In this document: positions 17,366 to 25,647 of the stretch, piece after piece
Layout: each line of letters begins with the position of its first letter
Numbering within the stretch: the first letter of the stretch is position 1
Source: Acinetobacter geminorum
GTDB taxonomy: Bacteria; Pseudomonadota; Gammaproteobacteria; Pseudomonadales; Moraxellaceae
Length of the DNA: 64,000 bases
Assembly: GCF_013009345.1 (NCBI RefSeq)
Contig: NZ_JABELE010000015.1
Location: 1-64,000, forward strand
Direction of reading: 5' to 3'
Notes under the pieces: generated by a model
Databases searched by the model: none
What the model saw: only the letters and a program-made list of their open reading frames with translations
What the model was told of the DNA's origin: nothing
Program-made: the position numbers and the translations under genes

Positions 17366-18295
17366 TTAGCGAACGATTTGGATCGCTCGTCCTCCTGCTA
17401 ATTGACTAAAATATTGTTTAAGTGCTTCAACACAGCGCTGAATTTTCATTGGTTGTTGATCATGTTTGGCAACTTCTGCATACAAAGTAAAAGTTGGTAA
17501 TTTCCAATCTGGCATGAGTTCAATCAAAGAACCATTTTTTAACTCTTTTTGAGCATCTAAATATAGAATTCGTGCAATACCATGCCCTTGCTGACATAAC
17601 GCTTTTGCAACTTGTAAATTATTGCTCTGCAAACGGCTCTGCATTTCAATATTCAGTGTCTCACCTGTTTTTACATGGTGAAAATGGAAATGATGTGCGT
17701 CGTTCATGACATTGATCGACAATAACTCATGATCTCTTAAATCATTAGGATGCACAATTGGACTAGACTGATTTAGATAACTTGGAGAAGCTACTAAAAT
17801 TTGATCTACAAAAGCCATTGGAATGACAGAGCTACTCTCTTCTACTGGAGTAGAGCTCATACGTACTGCAATATCAATTCGCTCTTCAATCAAATCGATA
17901 TAACGATGTCCAACCTCAAAATGCACAGATAAACCGCGATGAGCTGACATCCAGTGAGATAATGCAGGAATAATGTGCTGAACTGCTAAATCAGGAGTTG
18001 TTGCTATACGCAAATCCCCAATTAAGTCATCCCTCAACTCATTAATTCTGATTTTTCCCCTTTCAGCCGCCGCCAACATCTCTTGACAGCTTGAAAAAAA
18101 AGCCTGTCCGGCTTCTGTCAAACTAAGTTTACGAGTGGAGCGATGTAATAGAATCACATCCATTTCATGCTCGAGGGAGCGAATCTGCTGGCTCACTGCA
18201 CTTGTTGTAATTCCTAATTCACGTGCCGCACCACTGAATGAACTTTTTTCAACCACACAAGCAAAAACACCCATCGCACGAAGCTGATCTAACAT
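17366..18295 (-). CDS. LysR-family transcriptional regulator
   Basis: A 309-residue LysR-type regulator. The N-terminal winged helix-turn-helix is clear (FSGAARELGITTSAVSQQIR, residues 20-40), followed by HRSTRKLSLTEAG and a periplasmic-binding-protein-like effector domain. The true start is ATG 18295, five bases after GAGGA; a TTG twelve bases upstream overlaps the Shine-Dalgarno and is not used. The target is not evident: neighbours are a Lon-like protease gene (convergent) and nlpD, and no divergent metabolic gene is adjacent. Confidence 0.92.
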   Translation of the reverse strand: MLDQLRAMGVFACVVEKSSFSGAARELGITTSAVSQQIRSLEHEMDVILLHRSTRKLSLTEAGQAFFSSCQEMLAAAERGKIRINELRDDLIGDLRIATTPDLAVQHIIPALSHWMSAHRGLSVHFEVGHRYIDLIEERIDIAVRMSSTPVEESSSVIPMAFVDQILVASPSYLNQSSPIVHPNDLRDHELLSINVMNDAHHFHFHHVKTGETLNIEMQSRLQSNNLQVAKALCQQGHGIARILYLDAQKELKNGSLIELMPDWKLPTFTLYAEVAKHDQQPMKIQRCVEALKQYFSQLAGGRAIQIVR

Positions 18296-18397
18296 AGGTT
18301 TCCTCAAATCTAATTCTAAATTTATAAAAAAATGCTTATTGTTGTAATGAAAGCAACCAATTATATTATACGAGGAAACCTAAGTTTTATGCATTAG

Positions 18398-19225
18398 CTA
18401 TTTTGGTAAAAGATTTACAGGATTAATTGGTTTGCCATCCAAACGGATCTGGAACTCAAGCATAACCTGAGATGCTCCTGTAGAGCCCATTTCGGCAATT
18501 TTTTGTCCAGCAGTTACATTGTCACCACTTTTCACCAACATCTTGCTATTGTGGGCATAGGCACTGATATAACCGTCAATATGCTTAATTAAAACTAAAT
18601 TGCCGTATTCTTTTAAGCCATCTGCCGCGTAGACAACTTGACCATCTGCTGCAGCATAAATAGGGTCACCCTGATTTCCACCATAACGGATTCCTTTGAC
18701 ATTATTTGCCAAATTAAACCCTTGAATCACTGGCCCATTGTTCGGTTTTATCCAACGTAGGCTAGAATTCGGTGCAACTGAAGTCACTGTCGTATTCGTT
18801 GATGGTGCGGTCGTTGTAGGCTGAGTTACTGGGGTAACAGGTTGTGTGGTTGGTAGAGCAATGGTTTGACGTTTGATTTGCTCAGGTTGAGTCATGACTT
18901 GCGTAGATACAGTTCTTGGTGAAGAACCTTTCTTCAAACGCAAAGACTGATTAACATAAATACGATATGGCGGAGCAATATCATTCATTTCGGCAATACT
19001 AATATAGTCAAGGCCATAACGCATTGCGATACCACTTAAAGTATCACCTGAACGAACTGTGTAATAGTTAGGAGCCATTGCATAGCGAGAACTATTATTA
19101 ATTTGTGGTTTAGACGCACATCCTGCCATAACCGCAGTAAAACCTACCGCTACAGACAGCATCATAATTTTCATTATTTTGTCTTTTTGGATATGCACTC
19201 TACTTTGTTGCCCAATTAAATGCAT
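18398..19225 (-). CDS. nlpD: NlpD-like lipoprotein: LysM plus degenerate M23 domain
   Basis: A lipobox (AVMAGC) marks an outer-membrane lipoprotein. A LysM domain follows (YYTVRSGDTLSGIAMRYGLD), then a T/P-rich linker and a C-terminal LytM/M23 domain. The usual zinc-binding histidines appear replaced (MLEFQIR where catalytic members have LHFEIR), as in NlpD, which activates the amidase AmiC rather than cutting peptidoglycan. ATG 19225 has GGGAG four bases upstream, giving a long signal n-region; the ATG at 19174, which starts MKIMMLSVAVG, is an alternative. surE is upstream on the same strand, the conserved surE-nlpD arrangement. Confidence 0.85.
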   Translation of the reverse strand: MHLIGQQSRVHIQKDKIMKIMMLSVAVGFTAVMAGCASKPQINNSSRYAMAPNYYTVRSGDTLSGIAMRYGLDYISIAEMNDIAPPYRIYVNQSLRLKKGSSPRTVSTQVMTQPEQIKRQTIALPTTQPVTPVTQPTTTAPSTNTTVTSVAPNSSLRWIKPNNGPVIQGFNLANNVKGIRYGGNQGDPIYAAADGQVVYAADGLKEYGNLVLIKHIDGYISAYAHNSKMLVKSGDNVTAGQKIAEMGSTGASQVMLEFQIRLDGKPINPVNLLPK

Positions 19226-19271
19226 TGATCTCCCTCACTAAATGCTACAAATCATTTCGGCTAAGAGTACC

Positions 19272-19306
19272 AAAAAAGTAAGAGGAAACACGTTCCTCTT
19301 TTTCTT
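19272..19306. terminator. Hairpin between surE and nlpD, terminator-like
   Basis: AAGAGGAA (19280-19287) pairs with TTCCTCTT (19293-19300) and is flanked by A and T runs. It could terminate or attenuate surE transcription before nlpD. Confidence 0.6.
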
Positions 19307-19336
19307 TATTCACAAAGTTATAACATTCGAGGCAAA

Positions 19337-20107
19337 TTATTGACTCAAACTGATCTGTAAATCTTCTAAAACAGCATAATTTGTTGCATCCATTTGAATA
19401 GGCGTAACACTTACATAACCGTTTGCAACGGCAAAGAAATCAGATTGAATCTGGCTAGAAACACGTTGCGGATCTGTAACCGCCTCACCGGCTAAGCCAA
19501 TCCAATAAACTTGACGGCCTCGTGGATCGACATGACTAGTAATAGGCTTAGATTGAGCACGGCGCCCTTGATATGTAATCTGTGCTCCTTTTAACTGCGG
19601 CACATCAGGAATATTGATATTAAAGATATGTCGTGGAGGCAAAGATGGTAATCCGCTTGCAATAAAATCATGTACCCACTGAGCAGCCTGAGCATAATCT
19701 TCTTTATTGTTATAAGCGCGCACGTCAGGGCCAGCTAAAGATACGGCAATTGCAGGCTGTTTCATTAAGCGGCCTTCAAAAGCGGCCCCTACCGTTCCCG
19801 AATATAAAACGTCATCTCCCAAGTTTGCACCACTATTGATTCCACTCACGACCAAGTCAAACTCAAAATCAAACAAACCGTTCATGGATAAATAAACGCA
19901 ATCTGCTGGCGTACCATTCACCGCCCAGACATCTTCGGCAATTTGAATTGGGCGTAATGGACGATCCAATGTTAATGCACTTGAAAAACCACTTCTTTCA
20001 CTTTCTGGTGCAACCACAACCACGCGTCCAAGTGGTCTTAATGCTTCAGCTAAAGCTTGTATACCTGGCGCAAAAACACCGTCATCGTTCGCAATTAAAA
20101 TATTCAC
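19337..20107 (-). CDS. surE: 5'-nucleotidase SurE
   Basis: A 256-residue stationary-phase survival protein, a metal-dependent nucleoside 5'-monophosphate phosphatase. The N-terminal metal site MNILIANDDGVFAPGI (Asp8, Asp9), SERSGFSSALT near residue 37, and GINSGANLGDDVLYSGTVGA near residue 90 are all intact. It precedes nlpD as in enterobacteria and pseudomonads, but pcm and rpoS are absent from the locus, consistent with the known lack of rpoS in Acinetobacter. Confidence 0.96.
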   Translation of the reverse strand: MNILIANDDGVFAPGIQALAEALRPLGRVVVVAPESERSGFSSALTLDRPLRPIQIAEDVWAVNGTPADCVYLSMNGLFDFEFDLVVSGINSGANLGDDVLYSGTVGAAFEGRLMKQPAIAVSLAGPDVRAYNNKEDYAQAAQWVHDFIASGLPSLPPRHIFNINIPDVPQLKGAQITYQGRRAQSKPITSHVDPRGRQVYWIGLAGEAVTDPQRVSSQIQSDFFAVANGYVSVTPIQMDATNYAVLEDLQISLSQ

Positions 20108-20208
20108 AAAAATCTTTCTCTACAAATAAACCTAATGGTTTTCACAATTGAATTATTTGTTGAATTATATATATTTATGCCTCCATAGCATTATAAAATT
20201 GTGAAAAA

Positions 20209-20580
20209 ATGAAAACTTTCGCTCCTTTTTTTCAGGTATTGGGGATCAGTATCACATTGTGTACGCAAGCGGTTTTTGCAGATGAGGACATCTCAACACA
20301 AGAGGCTGATAGCTTAATTAAAGATGACATTGCCGCAACACAAGTTTTGCAGGAAATCTGTCCAGCTTTTGTCGGAACAAATAAAAAACTTGAGTCAAAT
20401 GCTCAAAAAATTATTGCAATGTATTTAAGCAGTTATTCAAATAAATCAATGACCTTAGCGACGCTAAAAAACGATGCTGAATTTAAAAATCTGTTAAATG
20501 AAGCTCGTCTTGCTGCAAAACAAATGGACCATCATGAGCAACATGAGCTCTGTGAAGAGATCGTTAATTATAAAGAATAG
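20209..20580 (+). CDS. Small secreted two-cysteine protein, paralogue A
   Basis: A 123-residue protein with a signal peptide (cleavage likely after AVFA, residue 24). The mature part holds a conserved pattern shared with the next gene: AATQVLQEICPAFVG, a helical stretch, EFKNLLNEARLAAKQ, and a C-terminal LCEEI. The two shared mature cysteines suggest one disulfide. I do not recognise a function. It is tandem with its paralogue at 20737 and upstream of a dac gene, all on the plus strand. The pair appears to be a local duplication. Confidence 0.75.
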   Translation: MKTFAPFFQVLGISITLCTQAVFADEDISTQEADSLIKDDIAATQVLQEICPAFVGTNKKLESNAQKIIAMYLSSYSNKSMTLATLKNDAEFKNLLNEARLAAKQMDHHEQHELCEEIVNYKE

Positions 20581-20618
20581 ATCTTACCCTTTTGTGATCT
20601 AGAAACTTATTCATTTTG

Positions 20619-20648
20619 GGTTTTCTGTTTGCCATTAAGCAGAAAACC
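20619..20648. other. Hairpin between the two secreted paralogues
   Basis: GGTTTTCTG (20619-20627) pairs perfectly with CAGAAAACC (20640-20648). No T run follows, so it is not a canonical terminator. It may stabilise or insulate transcripts. Confidence 0.45.
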
Positions 20649-20736
20649 AACATAACAATACATTTTTTCCATTTTTTTAAATTCTAAATTAGTTAAGCTA
20701 ACGGCATATTTTTAGAAATTTTATTTTGGGTTATCG

Positions 20737-21159
20737 ATGTTTATGAAGAAAAGCTTAGTTCAATCGCTCTCTTTGGTTTTACTTATGAGCATGGCAACAG
20801 CTGGTTTTGCTGCTGATAAGAAGAAAACAACCGAAAAGAAAACCGAAAATGAAAATGTTGTTGAAGTCACTCCACAACAAGGTACAACTCCTGAAGAATT
20901 AGCTGCAATTCAAGTACTTTCTGAAATTTGTCCAAGTTTGATTGGTAAAAAAGATGCTGATTTTTCTCAAGGCTATGAACGTTTAGTTAAAGACTACCTA
21001 CCAAATGAAACTGATGCTGTTTCTGCATTAGAAAAACGTAGTAAAGACAAAGCTTTCAAGAAATACTTAAAAGAAGCACGTAGCGATGCGAAAGCTGCCG
21101 GCGATGAACAAAACACATTAGTTTGCCAAGACGTGAAAGCATATCAATCGCAAAACTAA
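20737..21159 (+). CDS. Small secreted two-cysteine protein, paralogue B
   Basis: A 140-residue protein with a signal peptide (cleavage after AGFA, about residue 25) followed by a charged Lys/Glu/Thr-rich linker absent from paralogue A. The shared core is clear: AAIQVLSEICPSLIG, FKKYLKEARSDAKAAG, and a C-terminal VCQDV. The two conserved cysteines match those in the neighbour at 20209. No known catalytic motif is seen. It may act in the periplasm. The second ATG (20743) is an alternative start. Strong terminator downstream. Confidence 0.78.
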   Translation: MFMKKSLVQSLSLVLLMSMATAGFAADKKKTTEKKTENENVVEVTPQQGTTPEELAAIQVLSEICPSLIGKKDADFSQGYERLVKDYLPNETDAVSALEKRSKDKAFKKYLKEARSDAKAAGDEQNTLVCQDVKAYQSQN

Positions 21160-21194
21160 ATTAGTAAAAAACTCTTGAGTTACAATACTGTTTG

Positions 21195-21231
21195 AAAAAG
21201 CCGACTTCTCCCGTAGAAGTCGGCTTTGCTT
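21195..21231 (+). terminator. Terminator after secreted paralogue B
   Basis: AAAGCCGACTTC (21197-21208) pairs with GAAGTCGGCTTT (21216-21227); a short T-rich tail follows. Confidence 0.85.
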
Positions 21232-21285
21232 TATCCTAAAATGCTAGGTTCTTCTGCTTCATACAAGATATTGGAATTACCTAGA

Positions 21286-22434
21286 ATGACTCGAAAAAGC
21301 GCTATTGCTGCCCTACTCCTCTTACCAAGTTTTTCTTATGCAGCAACTGTCTTATCAGCTCCGCCAGAATTAAATAATAAGTCTTATGTATTAATGGATT
21401 ATGAGACAGGACAAATTCTCGCTTCTAAAAATGAAAACCAAAAGCTTGCACCTGCGTCTATGACAAAAATGATGACTAGTTACATCATTGAACAAAAATT
21501 ATTAAAAGGTGAACTCACTGAAAATGAGCAGGTTCGTATGAACGAGTCTGCATGGTGTAAAGGAAGTAGTTCTGAATCATGTATGTATGTGCCTTTAAAT
21601 GGTACAGCGACAGTTCTAGAAATGCTCCGCGGTATTATTATTCAGTCAGGTAATGATGCATCAAAAGCAATGGCTGAACATATTGCCGGAAATGAAGGCA
21701 CGTTTGCTCATATGATGAATCAGGAAGCAAAACGTATCGGCATGGTAAACACCCAGTTTATTAATTCAACTGGTATGCCAGCGGAAGGTCACTATTCAAC
21801 TGCAAAAGATATGGCTGTGTTAGCACAACATATTATTAAAGACAGTTCAAAATACTATCCAATTTACTCTGAAAAAGAATTTACTTTTAATGGTATTAAA
21901 CAAGGTAATCGTAATGCCTTGCTTTATACAGACCCAAGTGTAGATGGTTTAAAAACAGGCCATACTGAAGAAGCGGGTTACTGCTTAACAACGTCAAGTA
22001 AACGTGGTCCAATGCGTTTAATTTCAGTAATTTTTGGTACTCCAAGCATGTCTGAACGTGCTGATCAAACACGTGCATTATTGGCTTGGGGCTTTGCCAA
22101 CTTTGAAACTGCAAATGTTCAACCAGCAAATCAGGTTCTTGCAAAAGCAAAAGTTTGGTTTGGTAAAGAAGATGAAGTTCAAGTTGGTTTGGCTGAAAAC
22201 TTTAGTGTGACTATGCCTAAAGGTAAAGCTGATGGCATTAAAACTCAGTTAGTCGTTCAACCTAACTTAAATGCACCACTTCAAAAAGGTCAAGTTGTCG
22301 GTAAACTTGTTGCTAGCCTAGACGGCAAAGTAATTGCTGAAAAGCCGTTAGTTGCATTAAAGCCAGTTGAAGAAGCAGGTTTCTTTGCTCGTTTAATCGA
22401 CCATATCAAGCAATTCTTCAGCAACTTATTCTAA
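21286..22434 (+). CDS. dacC: D-alanyl-D-alanine carboxypeptidase (PBP5/6 type)
   Basis: A 382-residue low-molecular-mass penicillin-binding protein that trims the terminal D-Ala from peptidoglycan stem peptides. Active-site motifs are SMTK (SxxK), SGN and KTG, in order. A signal peptide follows ATG 21286 (cleavage after SYAA or SYA). The upstream in-frame ATG at 21241 and a TTG at 21226 (inside the preceding terminator) would spoil the signal and are less likely. The C-terminus (GFFARLIDHIKQFFSNLF) is the amphipathic membrane anchor typical of PBP5/6. The symbol follows Acinetobacter usage; dacA is the common alternative. Confidence 0.93.
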   Translation: MTRKSAIAALLLLPSFSYAATVLSAPPELNNKSYVLMDYETGQILASKNENQKLAPASMTKMMTSYIIEQKLLKGELTENEQVRMNESAWCKGSSSESCMYVPLNGTATVLEMLRGIIIQSGNDASKAMAEHIAGNEGTFAHMMNQEAKRIGMVNTQFINSTGMPAEGHYSTAKDMAVLAQHIIKDSSKYYPIYSEKEFTFNGIKQGNRNALLYTDPSVDGLKTGHTEEAGYCLTTSSKRGPMRLISVIFGTPSMSERADQTRALLAWGFANFETANVQPANQVLAKAKVWFGKEDEVQVGLAENFSVTMPKGKADGIKTQLVVQPNLNAPLQKGQVVGKLVASLDGKVIAEKPLVALKPVEEAGFFARLIDHIKQFFSNLF

Positions 22435-22452
22435 TTTTTGAATAGTTGAATT

Positions 22453-22487
22453 AAGCACTCATGCTATTTAGCCTGAGTGCTTTTTTA
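22453..22487 (+). terminator. Terminator of dacC
   Basis: AAGCACTCA pairs with TGAGTGCTT and is followed by TTTTTATTTT. Confidence 0.9.
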
Positions 22488-22524
22488 TTTTATAATTCGA
22501 CTAAATTTTATTTTGATACTACTC

Positions 22525-23076
22525 ATGGCAAAGAACATTCGTCCTTATCTTGAACACCACCCCCAAGTAGATACAACCTGTTATATCGATGACATGGCTG
22601 TTGTGGTTGGTGACGTTAGCTTAGCTGAAAATGTTTCTGTTTGGCCTTTCGCAGTCATCCGTGGTGACGTAAATAGTATTCAAATTGGCAAAAACAGTAA
22701 CGTACAAGACCATTGTATGTTGCATGTTAGCCATAAAAATGATGCCAAACCGAATGGCTCACCTCTGATTATTGGTGAAGATGTAACGGTTGGACACCAT
22801 GTGACTTTACATGGCTGTACCATCGGTAATCGTGTCTTAGTCGGAATCAATACTGTTATTCTAGATGACGTAATTATTGAAGATGATGTGATGATTGGTG
22901 CTGGAAGTTTAGTTCCGCCACGCAAAGTCTTAAAAAGTGGTTATTTGTATGTAGGAAGCCCTGTACAACAAGTGCGACCACTGACTGAAAAAGAACTGGC
23001 ATTTCTTCCTTATTCAGCAAGACATTATATAAAAGTGCAAAATAATCATAAAGCTGCACAAGCAGATGAAGATTAA
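22525..23076 (+). CDS. Gamma-carbonic anhydrase family protein (YrdA-like)
   Basis: A 183-residue left-handed beta-helix protein with hexapeptide repeats. Gamma-class signatures are VWPFAVIRGDVNSIQIG, NVQDHCMLHV and VGHHVTLHGCTIG, with the three histidines that bind the metal in family members. Enterobacterial YrdA-type homologues have weak or no carbonic anhydrase activity, so catalysis is uncertain. ATG 22525 (MAKNIRPYLE) matches the family start; upstream codons reach into the dacC terminator region and are rejected. Confidence 0.9.
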   Translation: MAKNIRPYLEHHPQVDTTCYIDDMAVVVGDVSLAENVSVWPFAVIRGDVNSIQIGKNSNVQDHCMLHVSHKNDAKPNGSPLIIGEDVTVGHHVTLHGCTIGNRVLVGINTVILDDVIIEDDVMIGAGSLVPPRKVLKSGYLYVGSPVQQVRPLTEKELAFLPYSARHYIKVQNNHKAAQADED

Positions 23077-23115
23077 TTATCCATCTTGTTTGTGAGTATT
23101 AAAAATTCTGATTTT

Positions 23116-23153
23116 TAAACGATATGGTTTTGTTGTATTGCTCATATCGTTTA
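23116..23153. other. Perfect 11-bp inverted repeat upstream of nudJ
   Basis: TAAACGATATG (23116-23126) and CATATCGTTTA (23143-23153) are perfect inverted arms with a 16-base loop. No T run follows on the plus strand, so it could be an operator or a weak terminator of the carbonic-anhydrase-like gene. Confidence 0.5.
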
Positions 23154-23220
23154 GCAGATCACCGTAGCCAAAAACCCCTAAATTTCGTATTATACGTCTT
23201 TTAAATCATGGTGCTTTTTT

Positions 23221-23709
23221 ATGGCCGCATGGACTCCTCATGTCACTGTTGCTACAGTCGTAGAAAAAGACGGACGCTATCTATTTGTTGAAGAGCATAG
23301 CGAAGGTTTTGTACACACAGTATTTAACCAACCTGCTGGTCATGTGGAATGTGGTGAGTCATTAACAGAAGCTGCCATTCGAGAAACACTTGAAGAAACA
23401 GGCCATCATATTGAAATTGATGCCTTGCTTGGTATTTATACTTATACCCCGCCAATGTTTCCTGATCGTACTTATTACCGCTTCTGTTTTCTAGCGCATG
23501 TGACTCAGGTTGAAAGTGATCCTCAACTCGATACAGGCATTGTCGCGGCTGTGTGGATGACACCCGATGAACTTAAAGAATCTGCCCGTGCCCGTAGCCC
23601 TCTTGTGCTAAAAGCAGTTGAAGATGCTATGAAAGGCCACCATTATCCTTTATCGCTTATTTATGAGCACCCCTTCTCTCCCTCATTAACTTCTCATTTG
23701 GATGCCTAG
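23221..23709 (+). CDS. nudJ: NUDIX hydrolase NudJ-like
   Basis: A 162-residue Nudix protein. The Nudix box is complete: GHVECGESLTEAAIRETLEE followed by TGH, near residues 40-62. The N-terminal WTPHVTVATVVEKDGRYLFVEE and the RYYRFCFLA-type strand (here TYYRFCFLAHV) match NudJ, a nucleoside tri/diphosphatase also active on thiamine precursors (HMP-PP). It lies directly before mnmA with an 8-base overlap, the arrangement commonly seen in gammaproteobacteria. Confidence 0.85.
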   Translation: MAAWTPHVTVATVVEKDGRYLFVEEHSEGFVHTVFNQPAGHVECGESLTEAAIRETLEETGHHIEIDALLGIYTYTPPMFPDRTYYRFCFLAHVTQVESDPQLDTGIVAAVWMTPDELKESARARSPLVLKAVEDAMKGHHYPLSLIYEHPFSPSLTSHLDA

Positions 23710-24847
23710 TCCTATGCAACAACGTGTCATCGTCGGTATGTCTGGTGGTGTAGACTCTTCTGTTTCTGCAGCACTTTTACTTCAACAGGGTTATCAAGTT
23801 GAAGGACTTTTCATGAAGAACTGGGAGGAAGACGACGGCACGGAATACTGTACGGCAATGGAAGACTTAGCTGATGCCCAAGCGGTAGCTGATAAAATCG
23901 GCATTAAGCTGCATACAGCAAACTTTGCTATGGAATATTGGGATCGAGTGTTTGAACTTTTCCTAGCTGAATATGCTGCTGGTCGTACGCCAAACCCAGA
24001 TATTTTATGTAATAAAGAAATTAAATTCCGTGCATTTTTAGATCATGCCATGACTTTAGGTGCAGACTTTATCGCAACGGGTCATTACGCACGCCGTGGT
24101 GAAACCGCATATAACTCTAAAGGCGAAGCATACGCACCATTATTACGTGGTGTAGATAACAATAAAGACCAAACCTATTTCTTACATGCCGTTCATGGTA
24201 GAGAAATTAATAAAACATTATTCCCAGTAGGCGAAATCGAAAAACCTGAAGTTCGCAGAATTGCTGAAGAACTTGATCTTGCTACAGCCAAGAAAAAGGA
24301 CTCAACAGGAATTTGTTTTATTGGGGAACGTCGTTTTAATGACTTCCTTAAACAATATTTACCCGCTCAGCCTGGGAAAATTGTACTTGATACAGGTAAA
24401 GAAGTTGGTGAACATCACGGTCTGATGTACTATACGCTCGGTCAACGTGGTGGAATTGGTCTAGGTGGTTTGAAAGGTGCAGCTGAAGGTGCATGGTTCG
24501 TACTACATAAAGATCTTGCCAATAATCGCCTCGTTGTTGGTCAGGGACATGAACACCCACTCATGCAAAGCACTCAACTGTGGAGTGAGTCAATTGACTG
24601 GGTAGCGGGTGAACAAAATATTCCAATTGAAGGATTACGCTGTACAGCTAAAACGCGTTATCGCCAACCTGATCAGGCATGTACAATTTTTATTGATGAA
24701 AACACTGAACACGGTGTTCGCGTTGAGTTTGATGAACCACAACGTGCTGTTACACCGGGTCAAAGCGTTGTATTTTATTCAGATGAAGTTTGCTTAGGCG
24801 GGGGTGTCATTCACCATACAAATGCCCCTACACCAAATTTTATTTAA
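23702..24847 (+). CDS. mnmA: tRNA-specific 2-thiouridylase MnmA
   Basis: A roughly 380-residue enzyme that installs the 2-thio group at U34 of tRNA-Lys, -Glu and -Gln. The PP-loop is GMSGGVDSS at the N-terminus. The two catalytic cysteines are visible in NPDILCNKEIKF and DSTGICFIGERRF. The last third is the expected OB-fold/beta-barrel. ATG 23702 overlaps the nudJ stop; ATG 23714 is an alternative that keeps the P-loop. hflD follows after 13 bases, giving a nudJ-mnmA-hflD(-purB) group. Confidence 0.96.
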   Translation: MPSPMQQRVIVGMSGGVDSSVSAALLLQQGYQVEGLFMKNWEEDDGTEYCTAMEDLADAQAVADKIGIKLHTANFAMEYWDRVFELFLAEYAAGRTPNPDILCNKEIKFRAFLDHAMTLGADFIATGHYARRGETAYNSKGEAYAPLLRGVDNNKDQTYFLHAVHGREINKTLFPVGEIEKPEVRRIAEELDLATAKKKDSTGICFIGERRFNDFLKQYLPAQPGKIVLDTGKEVGEHHGLMYYTLGQRGGIGLGGLKGAAEGAWFVLHKDLANNRLVVGQGHEHPLMQSTQLWSESIDWVAGEQNIPIEGLRCTAKTRYRQPDQACTIFIDENTEHGVRVEFDEPQRAVTPGQSVVFYSDEVCLGGGVIHHTNAPTPNFI

Positions 24848-24860
24848 GGGAATGAATGGC

Positions 24861-25592
24861 ATGGTGGAGTTACCATTTCAACAATCACAAGCCTTGAATG
24901 TTCGCCAAAACCGTGCCCTTGCCTTGGCTGGGGTATTTCAGGCCACCCAGCTCACCCATATGACAGCCATGACGGGTCAGCAAAGTATTGGTGAAAGTGG
25001 TAACTTCTATTTTGAGTTATTAATTAAAGCAAGTTTAAATATTCGTCCTACAGCCAATAATGGTGTTCAAACCTTAGATTTTTTTAATCAGTTGGCAGAT
25101 ATTTCTTTAGGGCTTAAAACACTCGAAAATTGTATTACTCAACCTTTTTCAAACATGCCTAAGTCTCGCCTTCCCAAAATGGGCACGGCCAAATTGCCAA
25201 TGTCCTACGCGATGTCGCTCTTACAGTTAGAAAAAAAGGTTTATAGCAATCCTGAATATGTCGCAATCATCGAGAAAGCTCAGCAGAAAATTTTAAAACA
25301 GCTGTCTTTTTTTGATAATAACTACCTACACCCAAGCATTTTAGCCAATTTGGCTCAAACTTATGTTGATACGGCTGGGCAGATTAACCCACGAATTTTA
25401 GTTCGTGGTAATGCAGAAGCATTTAAAGATACCAACCATACTAACCGCATCCGTGCTTGTTTGTTTACGGGCTTACAAATGGCCCATTTATGGCGACAAC
25501 TCGGCGGTAGTTCGTGGAACATGATTTTTAGCAAACGTAAATTGCTACAGGATATTCAAGCACTTGCTCGTTTACAGTACCAAGTCGTTTAA
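24861..25592 (+). CDS. hflD: High frequency lysogenization protein HflD homologue
   Basis: A 243-residue mostly helical protein. Family features include NRALALAGVFQATQLTH near the N-terminus, a central basic helix, and the C-terminal KIRA-like segment (here NRIRACLFTGLQMAHLWRQL) with FSKRKLL. HflD is a peripheral membrane protein that in E. coli interacts with phage lambda CII; its housekeeping role is unclear. The mnmA-hflD-purB order is conserved. AAGGGA lies nine bases upstream of ATG 24861; the ATG at 24852 abuts it. Confidence 0.88.
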   Translation: MVELPFQQSQALNVRQNRALALAGVFQATQLTHMTAMTGQQSIGESGNFYFELLIKASLNIRPTANNGVQTLDFFNQLADISLGLKTLENCITQPFSNMPKSRLPKMGTAKLPMSYAMSLLQLEKKVYSNPEYVAIIEKAQQKILKQLSFFDNNYLHPSILANLAQTYVDTAGQINPRILVRGNAEAFKDTNHTNRIRACLFTGLQMAHLWRQLGGSSWNMIFSKRKLLQDIQALARLQYQVV

Positions 25593-25647
25593 GACTATAA
25601 ACGAGATTTTTTTAGTTTTATGTTTATTCCAACATTAAGGAATCGTT

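Noticed and set aside
21226..21285. Longer dac product starting at TTG 21226 or ATG 21241
   Set aside because: The TTG lies in the preceding terminator and the extra residues would block the signal peptide that starts at 21286.
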